A DNA stretch of 64,000 bases, taken from contig NZ_JAIWNB010000020.1 in the NCBI RefSeq assembly GCF_020215705.1, positions 1 through 64,000 on the forward strand. The letters run 5' to 3'. This DNA comes from Nonomuraea aurantiaca. Its GTDB lineage: Bacteria > Actinomycetota > Actinomycetes > Streptosporangiales > Streptosporangiaceae. The notes beneath the pieces are model-generated. The model was not told the origin of the DNA and did no database searches. It worked only from the letters and a program-made list of their open reading frames with translations. Numbering within the stretch: the stretch's first letter is position 1; every line of letters starts with the position of its first letter. Positions 32,806-40,903 of the stretch are shown piece by piece. Position numbers and translations under genes: made by a program.

Positions 32806-33618
32806 TCAGCAGCCCTTCGAGCGGGGGAAGATCTCGCACTTGTCCGCCCGGCCGCCCAGCCGCCACGTGGTCCCGCCACCCACGTAGACGCGCGGGTAGC
32901 GGCGGTGGTCGCGGGCCGCGCCGGTGACCCGGAAGCCGGCGCCGTCCGGGCGGCGGACGACCTGCTCGTAGCGGCGGCCGTCGGCGACGATCGTCGCGAC
33001 GAGCTCGAACTCGTAGGCGGCCTTCGCAGCCGTGAAGCTCAGGCGCAGCGTCTCCTGTTCGCCGCGATTCAGCAGGATCTGCTTGGCGGTGAAGTACGGC
33101 TTGCGGTCGGTGCCGCGCAGCAGCCTGTCGGTCCCGTCCAGGTTCGCGTGGAGGGCGATGACGTCCCCCTGGCCGGCGGTGACGGGGTGGAAGTAGGTGC
33201 CGGTGAGCAGGGGCAGGGTCTTCAGCACACGCGGCCGGATGTCGACGATGCGGGTCTGGCTGCGGCCGCCCTCGGCGACGATGACGATGTCGAGCCGTCC
33301 GACGGGGCCGCCGCCGTACTTGGCGACGAGGGCGGGGAACCTGTCCGGCTCGGTCAGCAGTGCCGCCCGGTCCGCCGGGTCGTCGATCGGGTGTTCCACG
33401 GCGACGTCGCTCTCGTACGGGCCGTCGATGAGGAGGAAGCGGACGGGATCGGCCGCGATGACCCGGTCCACCAGGTTGCGCCCCTCTCCGGGGAGCCAGG
33501 CGATGAGCAGCGCCGCGACGACGGCGCTGGCGACGCCCGCCGCCCAGGTCGTCCGGCTGCGGAGGAACGCGCGCAGCCGGCTCGGTGGCGGGTCCGTCGT
33601 CTCGGTGGAGCTGCTCAC
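32806..33618 (-). CDS. Membrane-anchored protein of unknown function
   Basis: A 270-residue protein: short cytoplasmic N-terminus, one transmembrane helix (about 25-43, TWAAGVASAVVAALLIAWL), and an outside domain. The first part of that domain (YESDVAVEHPIDDPADRAAL) and the beta-rich rest (KPYFTAKQILLNRGEQETLR, RRYEQVVRRPDG) carry no motif I recognise. Two Cys near the end (DKCEIFPRSKGC) may form a disulfide. GTG start. It lies between the zinc-peptidase gene (54 bp gap) and the beta-propeller gene (3 bp gap), so the three are one operon. Confidence 0.72.
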   Translation of the reverse strand: MSSSTETTDPPPSRLRAFLRSRTTWAAGVASAVVAALLIAWLPGEGRNLVDRVIAADPVRFLLIDGPYESDVAVEHPIDDPADRAALLTEPDRFPALVAKYGGGPVGRLDIVIVAEGGRSQTRIVDIRPRVLKTLPLLTGTYFHPVTAGQGDVIALHANLDGTDRLLRGTDRKPYFTAKQILLNRGEQETLRLSFTAAKAAYEFELVATIVADGRRYEQVVRRPDGAGFRVTGAARDHRRYPRVYVGGGTTWRLGGRADKCEIFPRSKGC

Positions 33619-33672
33619 AGCCGATGGCTCCTTTCGCGCGCGGCGCCGATGCCGGGTGGCGGCCGCGCCGCC

Positions 33673-34341
33673 CTACCTGGGCAGGCAGGCGCGCACGCCG
33701 CCGCCGGCGCCGCGGTTGAAGGCGGACAGGCGTTGCGCCGTGGTCCCGTGGTCGCTCGTGTTCGTCCACGGTGTTCTGTCGCCGAGGCGGTCGTACGCCG
33801 TGGCCAGCTCGTCGACGTCACCCTTCTCGAACCGCAGGATGCCGTCCTCGGCCGCCCCGTAGAGCGTCGCTCCCGCCAGGCAGTCGGCCTGCAGCTCGTA
33901 GGCGTTCCACACCAGCGAGCGGATGAGCCGCCGCTGGACGGCGTGCCCCCACTCGTGGGCGACGACCTGGTAGACCCAGGAATCCCCATAGCGGTAGCCG
34001 CGGCGCATGAAGTCGACGTCCCAGGCGATGTAGTCACCGGCCGGGCAGTAATGCGCGTTGTTGAGATCAACTCGCTTGATCCCACAATACGGAGCTTTTC
34101 GCCCCTTGCTGGAATAGCCGCCGAATACCGCCGGCTTCGAATATCTCCCCATGAAGAACTCGTTCCAGTGGGTCGCCCAGAATCGGTCGACCACGGTGAC
34201 GGCGGTGGCGATGTCCCCGTCCATGCCGTCGCCGCCACGTTGCTGCTGGTTTCGGCCGGCTGCCAAGCCAGGGCCGCCTGACGCCACGAGCGAGGTGGCG
34301 GCCAGCACGACGGCAACCAGCCAGGTCAATAATCGCCGCAC
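33673..34341 (-). CDS. Secreted zinc metallopeptidase-like protein
   Basis: A 222-residue exported protein. A signal peptide (about 1-28, ending GLAA) precedes a domain with HEWGHAVQRR near residue 126, an HExxH zinc site, and ELQADCLAG near 146, where Glu is the expected third ligand. This is the pattern of the putative neutral zinc metallopeptidase (YpfJ/zincin-like) family, but it lacks the family's usual N-terminal anchor. Cys residues in APYCGIKR, NAHYCPAG and VRACLPR could form disulfides. GGGGAGGG sits seven bases before the GTG. It heads the three-gene operon. Confidence 0.87.
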   Translation of the reverse strand: MRRLLTWLVAVVLAATSLVASGGPGLAAGRNQQQRGGDGMDGDIATAVTVVDRFWATHWNEFFMGRYSKPAVFGGYSSKGRKAPYCGIKRVDLNNAHYCPAGDYIAWDVDFMRRGYRYGDSWVYQVVAHEWGHAVQRRLIRSLVWNAYELQADCLAGATLYGAAEDGILRFEKGDVDELATAYDRLGDRTPWTNTSDHGTTAQRLSAFNRGAGGGVRACLPR

Positions 34342-34505
34342 CGGCGATCCCTCCCCTTGGTGACCTGGTCCCTCCCCACGTTATACCTCGCGTTTCCCGG
34401 CCACGAGAAGATCTGTCATGGATTTGACATGATCGTCTGCTTGATTGCCATTTCAGATGTTAGGAATACCGGGTTCGCGGCATTCCGCGGAAATAGCCAG
34501 ATGCG

Positions 34506-34561
34506 GCGGGCTTTCCTCTCCGAGCGTCTTACTGATCAGGGAAACGGCCCCACGCAAGGGA
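34506..34561 (+). repeat. Direct repeat, right copy (sigma-factor 3' end)
   Basis: Second copy of the 56-bp stretch at 31005-31060 (50 of 56 identical). Only the last 16 codons of the sigma gene and the following bases are present. The stop codon of the minus-strand gene at 34529 lies inside it, so that gene's last residues come from the antisense of the repeat. Confidence 0.8.
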
Positions 34562-34846
34562 TCGACGCATCAGCGGGTGAGCGACGGGAAAGCAGGCATC
34601 CGGTGAAATCACCACGTGCGTGGTTGCCCTGTCACGCTGGGCGCGCAGCAGGACCTTGCCGTGCCGATACGAGGGGTGACGGGCGTAGCGATCAAGGTGC
34701 ACTATCCGTATCAAGCGGGTCGCGCCCGGCGAGAGCGTCTCCAGAGCTCCCACCAACAGCTCAGCCGCTCGTTCTTCCTTGCCGGTCACACCGCATGAGC
34801 CCTCACCCCGGTGGTCTCGGGCGTGCCACGAGTAGAAACCATCCAT
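34529..34846 (-). CDS. Small conserved hypothetical protein
   Basis: A 105-residue soluble protein: MDGFYSWHARDHRGEGSCGV, then EERAAELLVGALETLSPGATRLIRIVHLDRY and ARHPSYRHGKVLLRAQRDR. Short proteins with this DGFY-WHARDH start followed by the RV-LDRYAR pattern occur in actinomycetes near HTH regulators; I know no function. Start at 34846 follows that pattern; an ATG four codons upstream is possible. The last dozen residues are encoded by the sigma-repeat DNA, so the natural C-terminus may have been replaced. Divergent from the TPR gene. Confidence 0.5.
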   Translation of the reverse strand: MDGFYSWHARDHRGEGSCGVTGKEERAAELLVGALETLSPGATRLIRIVHLDRYARHPSYRHGKVLLRAQRDRATTHVVISPDACFPVAHPLMRRSLAWGRFPDQ

Positions 34847-34901
34847 GTCCGACTGCATGGATCCATCACAACCCTGCGTAGCCGTATGCGCACAGGAGAG
34901 A

Positions 34902-35702
34902 ATGGAGGAGAGAAGCGGAGAGCCCCCACGCATCTACCGGGAATCCACCCACACCGAGGAGACCGGCCGGAAGCTGCTGACTGTCATCGGCGAATACGCG
35001 CAGATCGCCGGATGGATCGCCTCCGACGCCGGTCGGCACCAAGAGGCCGCACAGACGTACGGGCTTGGCATGAGCGCGGCCCGTGAGGCGGGCGACACCA
35101 CGTTGGAGTCCAACCTCGTCGGCTCACTCGCCTACCAGCTGGCGAACATCGGTGACCCGAGCGAAGCCGCGGCGCTGGCCACCGCTGCCGTAGAAGCCGC
35201 GGGGCCGCACGCTCCGGCTCGTGCCCGCGCGCTGGCGTGGGATCGGCTGGCTTGGGCGCGCACCCGCGAGGAGGACGCCCAAGCGGCGATCCGGGCCCTG
35301 GGGGAGGCCGGTGACGCGTTGGCCGCCGACCGTGGGCAGTACGGTCCCGCCTATTTGTATTGGGTGGACACCAGGGAGCTCCAGATCATGGAGGCGCGTG
35401 TCCAGACGGAGTTGCGACGGCCGTTGCGGGCAGTGCCGTTGCTGACTGAGGTGCTCTCCCAGTACGACACCGCTCACACGCGGGAACTCGCGCTCTACCT
35501 GTCGTGGCTGGCCGTGGCTCTCACAGACGCGAACGAGCCGGAGGAAGCGGCGAAAACCGCGCGGCGGATGCTGGAGCTGTCGGCAGACGTGGCCAGCGAC
35601 CGCACGGCCGACCGGGCGCGGGTGGTTCTGGACAGGCTTGAGCCGTATGACAGCGTTCCGGAGGTACGCGAGCTTCTGGCGAGCTACCCGCTTGGAGCGT
35701 GA
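34902..35702 (+). CDS. TPR domain of an XRE-type regulator, DNA-binding part missing
   Basis: About 266 residues that match the C-terminal half of actinomycete HTH-TPR regulators: TVIGEYAQIAGWIASDAGRH, SNLVGSLAYQLANIGDP, ARALAWDRLAWARTREEDAQ, TELRRPLRAVPLLTEVLSQYD and YLSWLAVALTDANEPEEA, i.e. stacked TPR helices. The full family is about 400 residues and begins with a Cro/CI helix-turn-helix; nothing like it lies upstream in any frame here. GGAGAG before the ATG at 34902 could allow translation, so a free TPR protein may be made. It may also be a pseudogene. It ends at a bidirectional terminator. Confidence 0.7.
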   Translation: MEERSGEPPRIYRESTHTEETGRKLLTVIGEYAQIAGWIASDAGRHQEAAQTYGLGMSAAREAGDTTLESNLVGSLAYQLANIGDPSEAAALATAAVEAAGPHAPARARALAWDRLAWARTREEDAQAAIRALGEAGDALAADRGQYGPAYLYWVDTRELQIMEARVQTELRRPLRAVPLLTEVLSQYDTAHTRELALYLSWLAVALTDANEPEEAAKTARRMLELSADVASDRTADRARVVLDRLEPYDSVPEVRELLASYPLGA

Positions 35703-35711
35703 CGAGGCGTA

Positions 35712-35745
35712 GCCAGGGCCGGGGAAGGTGATCCCCGGCCCTGGC
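35712..35745. terminator. Bidirectional terminator between convergent genes
   Basis: A perfect 14-bp stem (GCCAGGGCCGGGGA, 35712-35725, with 35732-35745) and a 6-nt loop, between the stop of the TPR gene and the stop of sucB. Symmetry lets it serve both strands. Confidence 0.88.
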
Positions 35746-35754
35746 GCGCATGAA

Positions 35755-37233
35755 CTACGCGAGTCCCAGCTGGGCCTCGAAACGACCCTCTTCGAGGCGC
35801 CGCTTCACGGTGGTCAGGAAGCGGGCCGCGTCAGCGCCGTCCACGAGACGGTGGTCGTACGTCAGCGCCAAGTACACCATCGACCGAACGGCGATGACCT
35901 CACCCTCGGCGGTGTCGATCACGACGGGACGCTTCACGACGGCGCCGGTGCCGAGCATGCCGACCTGCGGCTGGTTCAGGATCGGCGTGTCGAACAGGGC
36001 GCCGCGGCTGCCCGTGTTGGTCAGCGTGAACGTGCCGCCGGTGATCTCGTCGGGCGTCACCTTGTTGGCGCGGGTGCGCTCGGCCAGGTCGGCGGTCTTG
36101 CGGGCGAGGCCGGCCAGGTTGAGGTCGCCGGCGTTCTTGATGACCGCCGCGATCAGGCCGCGCTCGGTGTCGACCGCGATGCCCAGGTGCTCGACGTCGA
36201 AGTAGGTGACCTCCATCGTCTCGTTGTTGATCGTGGCGTTGAGCTTCGGGTGCTGCTTGAGCGCCTCGATGGCCGCCATCTCGAAGAACGGCATGAACGA
36301 CAGCTTGACGCCCTCGCGGCGCAGGAAGTCGGCCTTCGCCTGGTCGCGCAGCCGGGAGATCTTGGTGACGTCGACCTCGACGACCGTGGTGAGCTGCGCC
36401 GCGGTCTGCAGCGACTCGACCAGACGCTTGGACATGGTCTGCCGCAGTCGCGACATCTTCTCCGTACGGCCGCGCAGCGTGGTGTCGACCTCGACGGGCT
36501 CGGGAGCGGCGGCGACCGCAGCCGGCGCGGCCTGAGCGGGCGCGGCGGCGGGAGCCGGAGCGGCCTGGGCGGCGGCGGGAGCCGGGGCGGCGGCCTGCTC
36601 GCGCTGCGACTTGGCGGCCTCCAGGACGTCCTGCTTGCGGATGCGACCGCCCACGCCGGTGCCGGTGATCGCCTCGAGGTCGACACCGTGCTCGTTGGCG
36701 AGCTTGCGCACCAGCGGCGTCACGTAGGGGCTGTCGCCCGAGGACGGCAGCGGGGTCGGCTCCGAGGCGGCCGGGGCCTGCTGGGCGGGCGCCGGAGCGG
36801 CCGGAGCCTGCTGGGCCGGAGCGGGCGCGGGAGCCGGAGCGGGCGCTGGCGCGGGGGCCTGAGCCTGGGCAGGGGCGGGCTGCGGGATCGAGGAGGCCGG
36901 CGCGGGAGCGGGGGCCGGCTCGGGCTCCGGCTGCGGCTCGGGCTGCGCGGCGGGGGCCGGCGCGGCCTCCTGCGTGGCGGCGCCGCCGGCCTGGCCGTTC
37001 TCGTCGATGACGGCGAGCTCGGCGCCGACCTCGACGGTCTCGTCCTCAGCGACGACGATCTTGGTGAGGACGCCGGCGGACGGCGACGGGATCTCGGTGT
37101 CGACCTTGTCGGTCGACACTTCGAGGAGCGGCTCGTCGGCCTCGACGCGCTCGCCCTCCTTCTTCAGCCAACGGGTCACCGTGCCCTCGGTGACGCTCTC
37201 GCCGAGCTGGGGCATCTGTACAGAGACCGGCAT
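35755..37233 (-). CDS. sucB: Dihydrolipoamide acyltransferase (E2 of 2-oxoacid dehydrogenase complex)
   Basis: A 492-residue E2 subunit. One lipoyl domain (residues 1-77) with the lipoylated Lys in STDKVDTEIPSP; a long Ala/Pro linker with repeated PAPAPA steps (about 85-165); a subunit-binding domain at about 170-205 (TPLVRKLANEHGVDLEAITG); a second Ala/Pro linker; and the acyltransferase core from 260 with YDHRLVDGADAARFL holding the catalytic His. The single lipoyl domain and long linkers fit actinobacterial SucB/DlaT, which may serve both pyruvate and 2-oxoglutarate dehydrogenases. lpdA is directly upstream on the same strand, 38 bp away. Needs LipA/LipB for activity. Confidence 0.95.
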   Translation of the reverse strand: MPVSVQMPQLGESVTEGTVTRWLKKEGERVEADEPLLEVSTDKVDTEIPSPSAGVLTKIVVAEDETVEVGAELAVIDENGQAGGAATQEAAPAPAAQPEPQPEPEPAPAPAPASSIPQPAPAQAQAPAPAPAPAPAPAPAQQAPAAPAPAQQAPAASEPTPLPSSGDSPYVTPLVRKLANEHGVDLEAITGTGVGGRIRKQDVLEAAKSQREQAAAPAPAAAQAAPAPAAAPAQAAPAAVAAAPEPVEVDTTLRGRTEKMSRLRQTMSKRLVESLQTAAQLTTVVEVDVTKISRLRDQAKADFLRREGVKLSFMPFFEMAAIEALKQHPKLNATINNETMEVTYFDVEHLGIAVDTERGLIAAVIKNAGDLNLAGLARKTADLAERTRANKVTPDEITGGTFTLTNTGSRGALFDTPILNQPQVGMLGTGAVVKRPVVIDTAEGEVIAVRSMVYLALTYDHRLVDGADAARFLTTVKRRLEEGRFEAQLGLA

Positions 37234-37271
37234 CGTTATCTTCTCTCGCGTTCTGATTTCGAGGGCTTGAA

Positions 37272-38636
37272 TTAGTTGTGTACGTGCAACGGCTTGCCGG
37301 CCAGGGCCAGCATCGCCTCACCGACGGCCTCGGACTGGGTCGGGTGGGCGTGGATGAGCTGGGCGACCTCCGCGGGCAGCGCCTCCCAGTTGTAGATCAG
37401 CTGACCCTCGGTCACGAGCTCGCCGATGCGGCGGCCCACCATGTGGACGCCCACGACGGGTCCGTCCTTCTGGGCGATGACCTTGACGGCACCCGCGGTG
37501 CCGAGGATCTGGCTCTTGGGGTTGCCCGCGAGGTCGTAGACCTGTTCGACGATCTCGATGCCTCGCTCGGCGGCCTGCGCGGACGTGATGCCCACGGAGG
37601 CGACCTCGGGGTCGGAGTAGGTGATCCGCGGCACGCCCGCGTAGTCGATGGCGGGCGGGTTGAGTCCGGCGATGTGCTCGGCCACCATGATGCCCTCGGC
37701 GAACCCGGCGTGGGCCAGCTGGAGGGTCGGGATCAGGTCGCCGATGGCGTAGACGCCGGGGACCGAGGTCTGGCAGTGCTCGTCGACCACGACCGCGCCG
37801 CGCTCGACCGTGATGCCCTGCTCCTCGAAGCCCATTCCGGCCGAGACGGCGCCGCGGCCGACCGCGACCAGCAGCAGCTCGGCGTCGATGGTCTTGCCGT
37901 TGGCGAGCGTGACGACCACGCCGGTGTCGGTGGTCTTGACGCCCTCGAAGAAGACGCCCAGCTCGTACTTGATGCCGCGGCGGCGGAAGGCGCGCTCCAG
38001 CAGCTTGGAGCTCGACTCCTCCTCGGTCGGCAGCAGGTGGGGCAGCGCCTCGACGATCGTGACCTCGGCGCCGAACGAGCGGTAGACGCTGGCCAGCTCG
38101 ACGCCGATGACGCCGCCGCCCAGCACGATCACCGAGGAGGGCACGCGGTCCATCCTCAGCGTGTGCTCGCTGGTGATGACGCGCTCGCCGTCGATGTCCA
38201 GGCCGGGCAGCGACTTGGGCGCGGAGCCGGTGGCCAGGACGATGTTGCGGCCCTCGTAGACCTCGGAGCCCACCTGGATCCGGTGCGGTCCGACCAGGCG
38301 GCCCTCGCCTTCGACGATCGTCACGCCGGCGCCCTTGAGCAGGCCCTGCACGCCCTTCCAGGCGCGGGTGACGATCTTGTCCTTGAACGCGTGGACGGCC
38401 GGCACGTCGATGCCGTCGAAGCGGGCCTTGACGCCGAACGTCTCGCTCTCGCGGGTCTCGTCGGCGACCTCGGCCGAGTGCAGCAGGGCCTTGGTGGGGA
38501 TGCATCCCCTGTGCAGGCAGGTGCCGCCGATCTTGTCCTTCTCGATCAGGGCGACCGTCTTGCCCAGCTCAGCCGCCCGTAGCGCGCAGGCGTATCCGCC
38601 GCTGCCGCCTCCCAGGACGACGATGTCGTAGGCCAC
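37272..38636 (-). CDS. lpdA: Dihydrolipoyl dehydrogenase (E3)
   Basis: A 454-residue FAD flavoprotein that reoxidises the dihydrolipoyl arm and passes electrons to NAD+. FAD motif IVVLGGGSGGYACALRAAEL; redox disulfide in GGTCLHRGCIPTKA; NAD motif VIVLGGGVIGVELASVY; FAD-closing YAIGDLIPTLQLAHAGFAEG; and the C-terminal His-Glu in IHAHPTQSEAVGEA. GTG start with AAGGAG eight bases upstream. Forms an operon with the E2 gene. Confidence 0.97.
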   Translation of the reverse strand: MAYDIVVLGGGSGGYACALRAAELGKTVALIEKDKIGGTCLHRGCIPTKALLHSAEVADETRESETFGVKARFDGIDVPAVHAFKDKIVTRAWKGVQGLLKGAGVTIVEGEGRLVGPHRIQVGSEVYEGRNIVLATGSAPKSLPGLDIDGERVITSEHTLRMDRVPSSVIVLGGGVIGVELASVYRSFGAEVTIVEALPHLLPTEEESSSKLLERAFRRRGIKYELGVFFEGVKTTDTGVVVTLANGKTIDAELLLVAVGRGAVSAGMGFEEQGITVERGAVVVDEHCQTSVPGVYAIGDLIPTLQLAHAGFAEGIMVAEHIAGLNPPAIDYAGVPRITYSDPEVASVGITSAQAAERGIEIVEQVYDLAGNPKSQILGTAGAVKVIAQKDGPVVGVHMVGRRIGELVTEGQLIYNWEALPAEVAQLIHAHPTQSEAVGEAMLALAGKPLHVHN

Positions 38637-38687
38637 AGTCAGGCTCCTTGTCGGGGTGTTCGTGATGCCGTCATCTTTTCATTTGTT

Positions 38688-40187
38688 TCAGATGCTCGCG
38701 TGCCGCTCGGCCAGTCCGATGAGCGTGCGGGTGATGGCCCCGGTGCCGCCCTTCGGCGTGTAGCCGTGCGGCTCGCCCTTGTTGTACGCGGGTCCGGCCA
38801 TGTCGATGTGCGCCCAGCGCACTCCGTCGGGCACGAACTCCTTCAGGAAGATGCCCGCGGCCAGCATGCTGCCCCAGCGTTCGGGCTGGAGGTTGGCGAT
38901 GTCGGCGATCGGGGAGTCGAGGCCCTTGCGCAGCTCCTCCGGCAGTGGCATGCCCCAGGCGCCCTCGCCCGCGGCGCCGGCCACCTCGACGACCAGCTCG
39001 CGTACGGCGTCGTCGTTGGCCATGACGCCGGCCGTGCGCCAGCCGAGTGCGACGATCTGCGCGCCGGTGAGGGTGGCCACGTCGACGATCAGGTCGGGGG
39101 AGTCCTCGGCGGCGCGGGCGATGCCGTCCATGAGGACCAGGCGGCCTTCGGCGTCGGTGTCGAGCACCTCGACGGTCTTGCCGCTGTAGCTGTGGATGAC
39201 GTCGGAGGGGCGCTGCGCGGTGCCGCTGGGCAGGTTCTCGGCCAGGCAGAGGTAGCCGACGACGTTGACCTTCGGGGCGAGGCGGGCGATGCCGATCAGG
39301 GCGCCCAGGACCGCGCCCGCGCCGCCCATGTCGGATTTCATCCAGTCCATGGAGGCGGACGGCTTGAGCGACAGGCCGCCGGAGTCGAACGTGATGCCCT
39401 TGCCCACGTACGCCAGCGTCTTGGTGGCCTCGGGGTGGGTGTAGGAGAGGCGGACCAGGCGCGGCGGGTTGGCCGAGCCCTGGCCGACGCCGATGAGGCC
39501 GCCGTAGCCGCCGTCCTTGAGCTGCTTGTCGTCGAGCACCTCGACGCTCAGCCCGGCCTCGCCGCCGCGCTGCTCGGCGATCTCGGCGAACTTGGCCGGC
39601 CACAGGTCGGAGGGCGGCGTGTTGACCAGGTCGCGGACGAGCGTGACCGACTCGGCGAGCACGGAGGCGCGGCCGGCGATCCCGTCGGATCCATCCGCTC
39701 CATTCGCCGACAGTACGGTGAGGTCGCCCACGGGCTCCTTCACCTCGCCGTTGGTGCGGTAGCGGGAGAACCCGTAGGCGCCCAGCAGCGCGCCCAGCGC
39801 CACAGCCTCGGCCTGGTCGGCCGATTCGGCGGGCAGGAGGAGCGCGGCGCGGGCGGTGCCGGCGATGGACCGTACGGCGGCGCCCGCGGCGCGGCGCAGG
39901 GCCTCGGCGTCGGCCGTGGCGTCGGCTTTGGCGGAGTCACCGAGGCCGACCGCGACCAGCAGCGGAGCGGCGATGGCGCCGAACACGGGCACCTTGGCGA
40001 GCTCTCCGGGCTTGCCGGAGAAGCCGACGGCGGTGAGCGTGGCGGCGAGCTTGCCGCCGAAGGCCGCGTCGAGGGACTCGGCGCCCGTGGCGGGGCGAGG
40101 GCCTTCGGGGCCGGACCGGAAACCGACGATCAGCGCGTCGGTGTCGAAAGAGACTGGATCTGCTGAGTTCAGCCGCACAGTGGTCAC
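38688..40187 (-). CDS. pepA: Leucyl aminopeptidase (family M17)
   Basis: A 499-residue cytoplasmic aminopeptidase. The M17 catalytic domain shows GKGITFDSGGLSLKPS (metal Lys/Asp), SDMGGAGAVLGAL and the signature DTDAEGRLVLMD, where the usual Asn of NTDAEGRL is Asp. TLTGAQIVALG and IFLKEF follow. It releases N-terminal residues in protein turnover and uses two divalent metals. The start at GTG 40187 (TTVRLNSADPVSFD) fits the family; a GTG 12 codons upstream would overlap the control region of the divergent GntR gene. No operon partner. Confidence 0.95.
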   Translation of the reverse strand: MTTVRLNSADPVSFDTDALIVGFRSGPEGPRPATGAESLDAAFGGKLAATLTAVGFSGKPGELAKVPVFGAIAAPLLVAVGLGDSAKADATADAEALRRAAGAAVRSIAGTARAALLLPAESADQAEAVALGALLGAYGFSRYRTNGEVKEPVGDLTVLSANGADGSDGIAGRASVLAESVTLVRDLVNTPPSDLWPAKFAEIAEQRGGEAGLSVEVLDDKQLKDGGYGGLIGVGQGSANPPRLVRLSYTHPEATKTLAYVGKGITFDSGGLSLKPSASMDWMKSDMGGAGAVLGALIGIARLAPKVNVVGYLCLAENLPSGTAQRPSDVIHSYSGKTVEVLDTDAEGRLVLMDGIARAAEDSPDLIVDVATLTGAQIVALGWRTAGVMANDDAVRELVVEVAGAAGEGAWGMPLPEELRKGLDSPIADIANLQPERWGSMLAAGIFLKEFVPDGVRWAHIDMAGPAYNKGEPHGYTPKGGTGAITRTLIGLAERHASI

Positions 40188-40270
40188 GTAAACCGATGCT
40201 ATCCAGGGTTTAGAGGTACTCACAAACAGGGGTTCATCCTACCATTCGCCGACGCGCGCCCGAGGCGACT

Positions 40271-40293
40271 TGGTGCTAGTTTCATTAGCACCA
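40271..40293 (+). promoter_or_regulatory. YtrA-type operator overlapping the GntR start
   Basis: TGGTGCTA (40271-40278) and TAGCACCA (40286-40293) are perfect 8-bp arms around a 7-bp spacer. The last base is the A of the ATG. A regulator bound here blocks its own initiation; there is no Shine-Dalgarno, so the message is probably leaderless. Confidence 0.75.
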
Positions 40294-40640
40294 TGTTGCT
40301 GGCTCTGGACCTCCACGACGCGCGTCCCCTCCACGAGCAGGTGGCCGGCGCGATCCGCCGGGCCATCGGCGAGGGCTCGTACGCGCCGGGCGACCGGCTG
40401 CCACCCGCCCGCGACCTGGCCGAGGCGCTCGGCATCAACCCCAACACGGTGCTGCGCGCCCTGCGTGACCTGCGTGACGAGGGCCTGCTGGAGTTCAGGC
40501 GGGGGCGCGGCGTCAGCGTCGCGGGCCGCGCCGACGGGCGGGCGCTGCTCCTGCAGCGGGCCCGCGAGCTGCTGGAAGAGGCCACGAGGCTCGGCTACCG
40601 CCGGGAAGACCTCATCACGATGCTGGCGGAGCTGCCATGA
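40293..40640 (+). CDS. GntR family regulator, YtrA subfamily
   Basis: A 115-residue repressor: winged helix at about 12-75 (PLHEQVAGAIRRAIGEGSYAPGDRLPPARDLAEALGINPNTVLRALRDL) with only a short C-terminal helix (ARELLEEATRLGYRREDLI), the length typical of YtrA regulators, which usually control an adjacent transporter or small membrane protein. Its operator overlaps the start. The ATG of the next gene overlaps its TGA (ATGA), but that gene is interrupted, so the original target may be lost. Confidence 0.9.
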   Translation: MLLALDLHDARPLHEQVAGAIRRAIGEGSYAPGDRLPPARDLAEALGINPNTVLRALRDLRDEGLLEFRRGRGVSVAGRADGRALLLQRARELLEEATRLGYRREDLITMLAELP

Positions 40641-40870
40641 TCGCGCGATTCGCCGCCGCCGCTTGGGGGCTGAGTGTCGCCGCCGCGCTGGTCGCGGCTC
40701 CGCTCGCCCTGCGCGGCCGGCTGCCCGACCCGCTGGCCGCGCACTGGTGATCGGGTCTGGTGCCCGACGGCGCGCGGTCGTTCACTGCCTTCCTGGTCGT
40801 GAGCGTGGTGACGTGGGGCGCGGCCCTGCTCAACGCCTTCATCGCGGAGCGGCCCGCCGTACAGGCATGA
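40637..40870 (+). pseudogene. DUF1648-type membrane protein interrupted by an in-frame TGA
   Basis: The frame starts with ATG at 40637 overlapping the GntR stop. It encodes one hydrophobic helix and RLPDPLAAHW, then a TGA at 40748-40750, and continues in the same frame as SGLVPDGARSFTAFLVVSVV to a second stop at 40868-40870. LPDPLAxHWGxxGxPDG is the DUF1648 core, with Gly where the TGA now stands, so one G-to-T change (GGA to TGA) explains it. Either a nonsense mutation or a sequencing error; a selenocysteine reading has no support. Confidence 0.75.
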
Positions 40871-40903
40871 CGCTCTTTCAAGTGGTACGAAGGGCGGCGT
40901 CGG

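Noticed and set aside
36480..36990. GC-rich repeated DNA in the middle of sucB
   Set aside because: It encodes the two Ala/Pro linkers usual for E2 proteins and needs no other explanation.
40748..40750. TGA as a selenocysteine codon in the DUF1648 gene
   Set aside because: No SECIS-like hairpin was seen after the TGA, the family has Gly there, and DUF1648 proteins are not redox enzymes.
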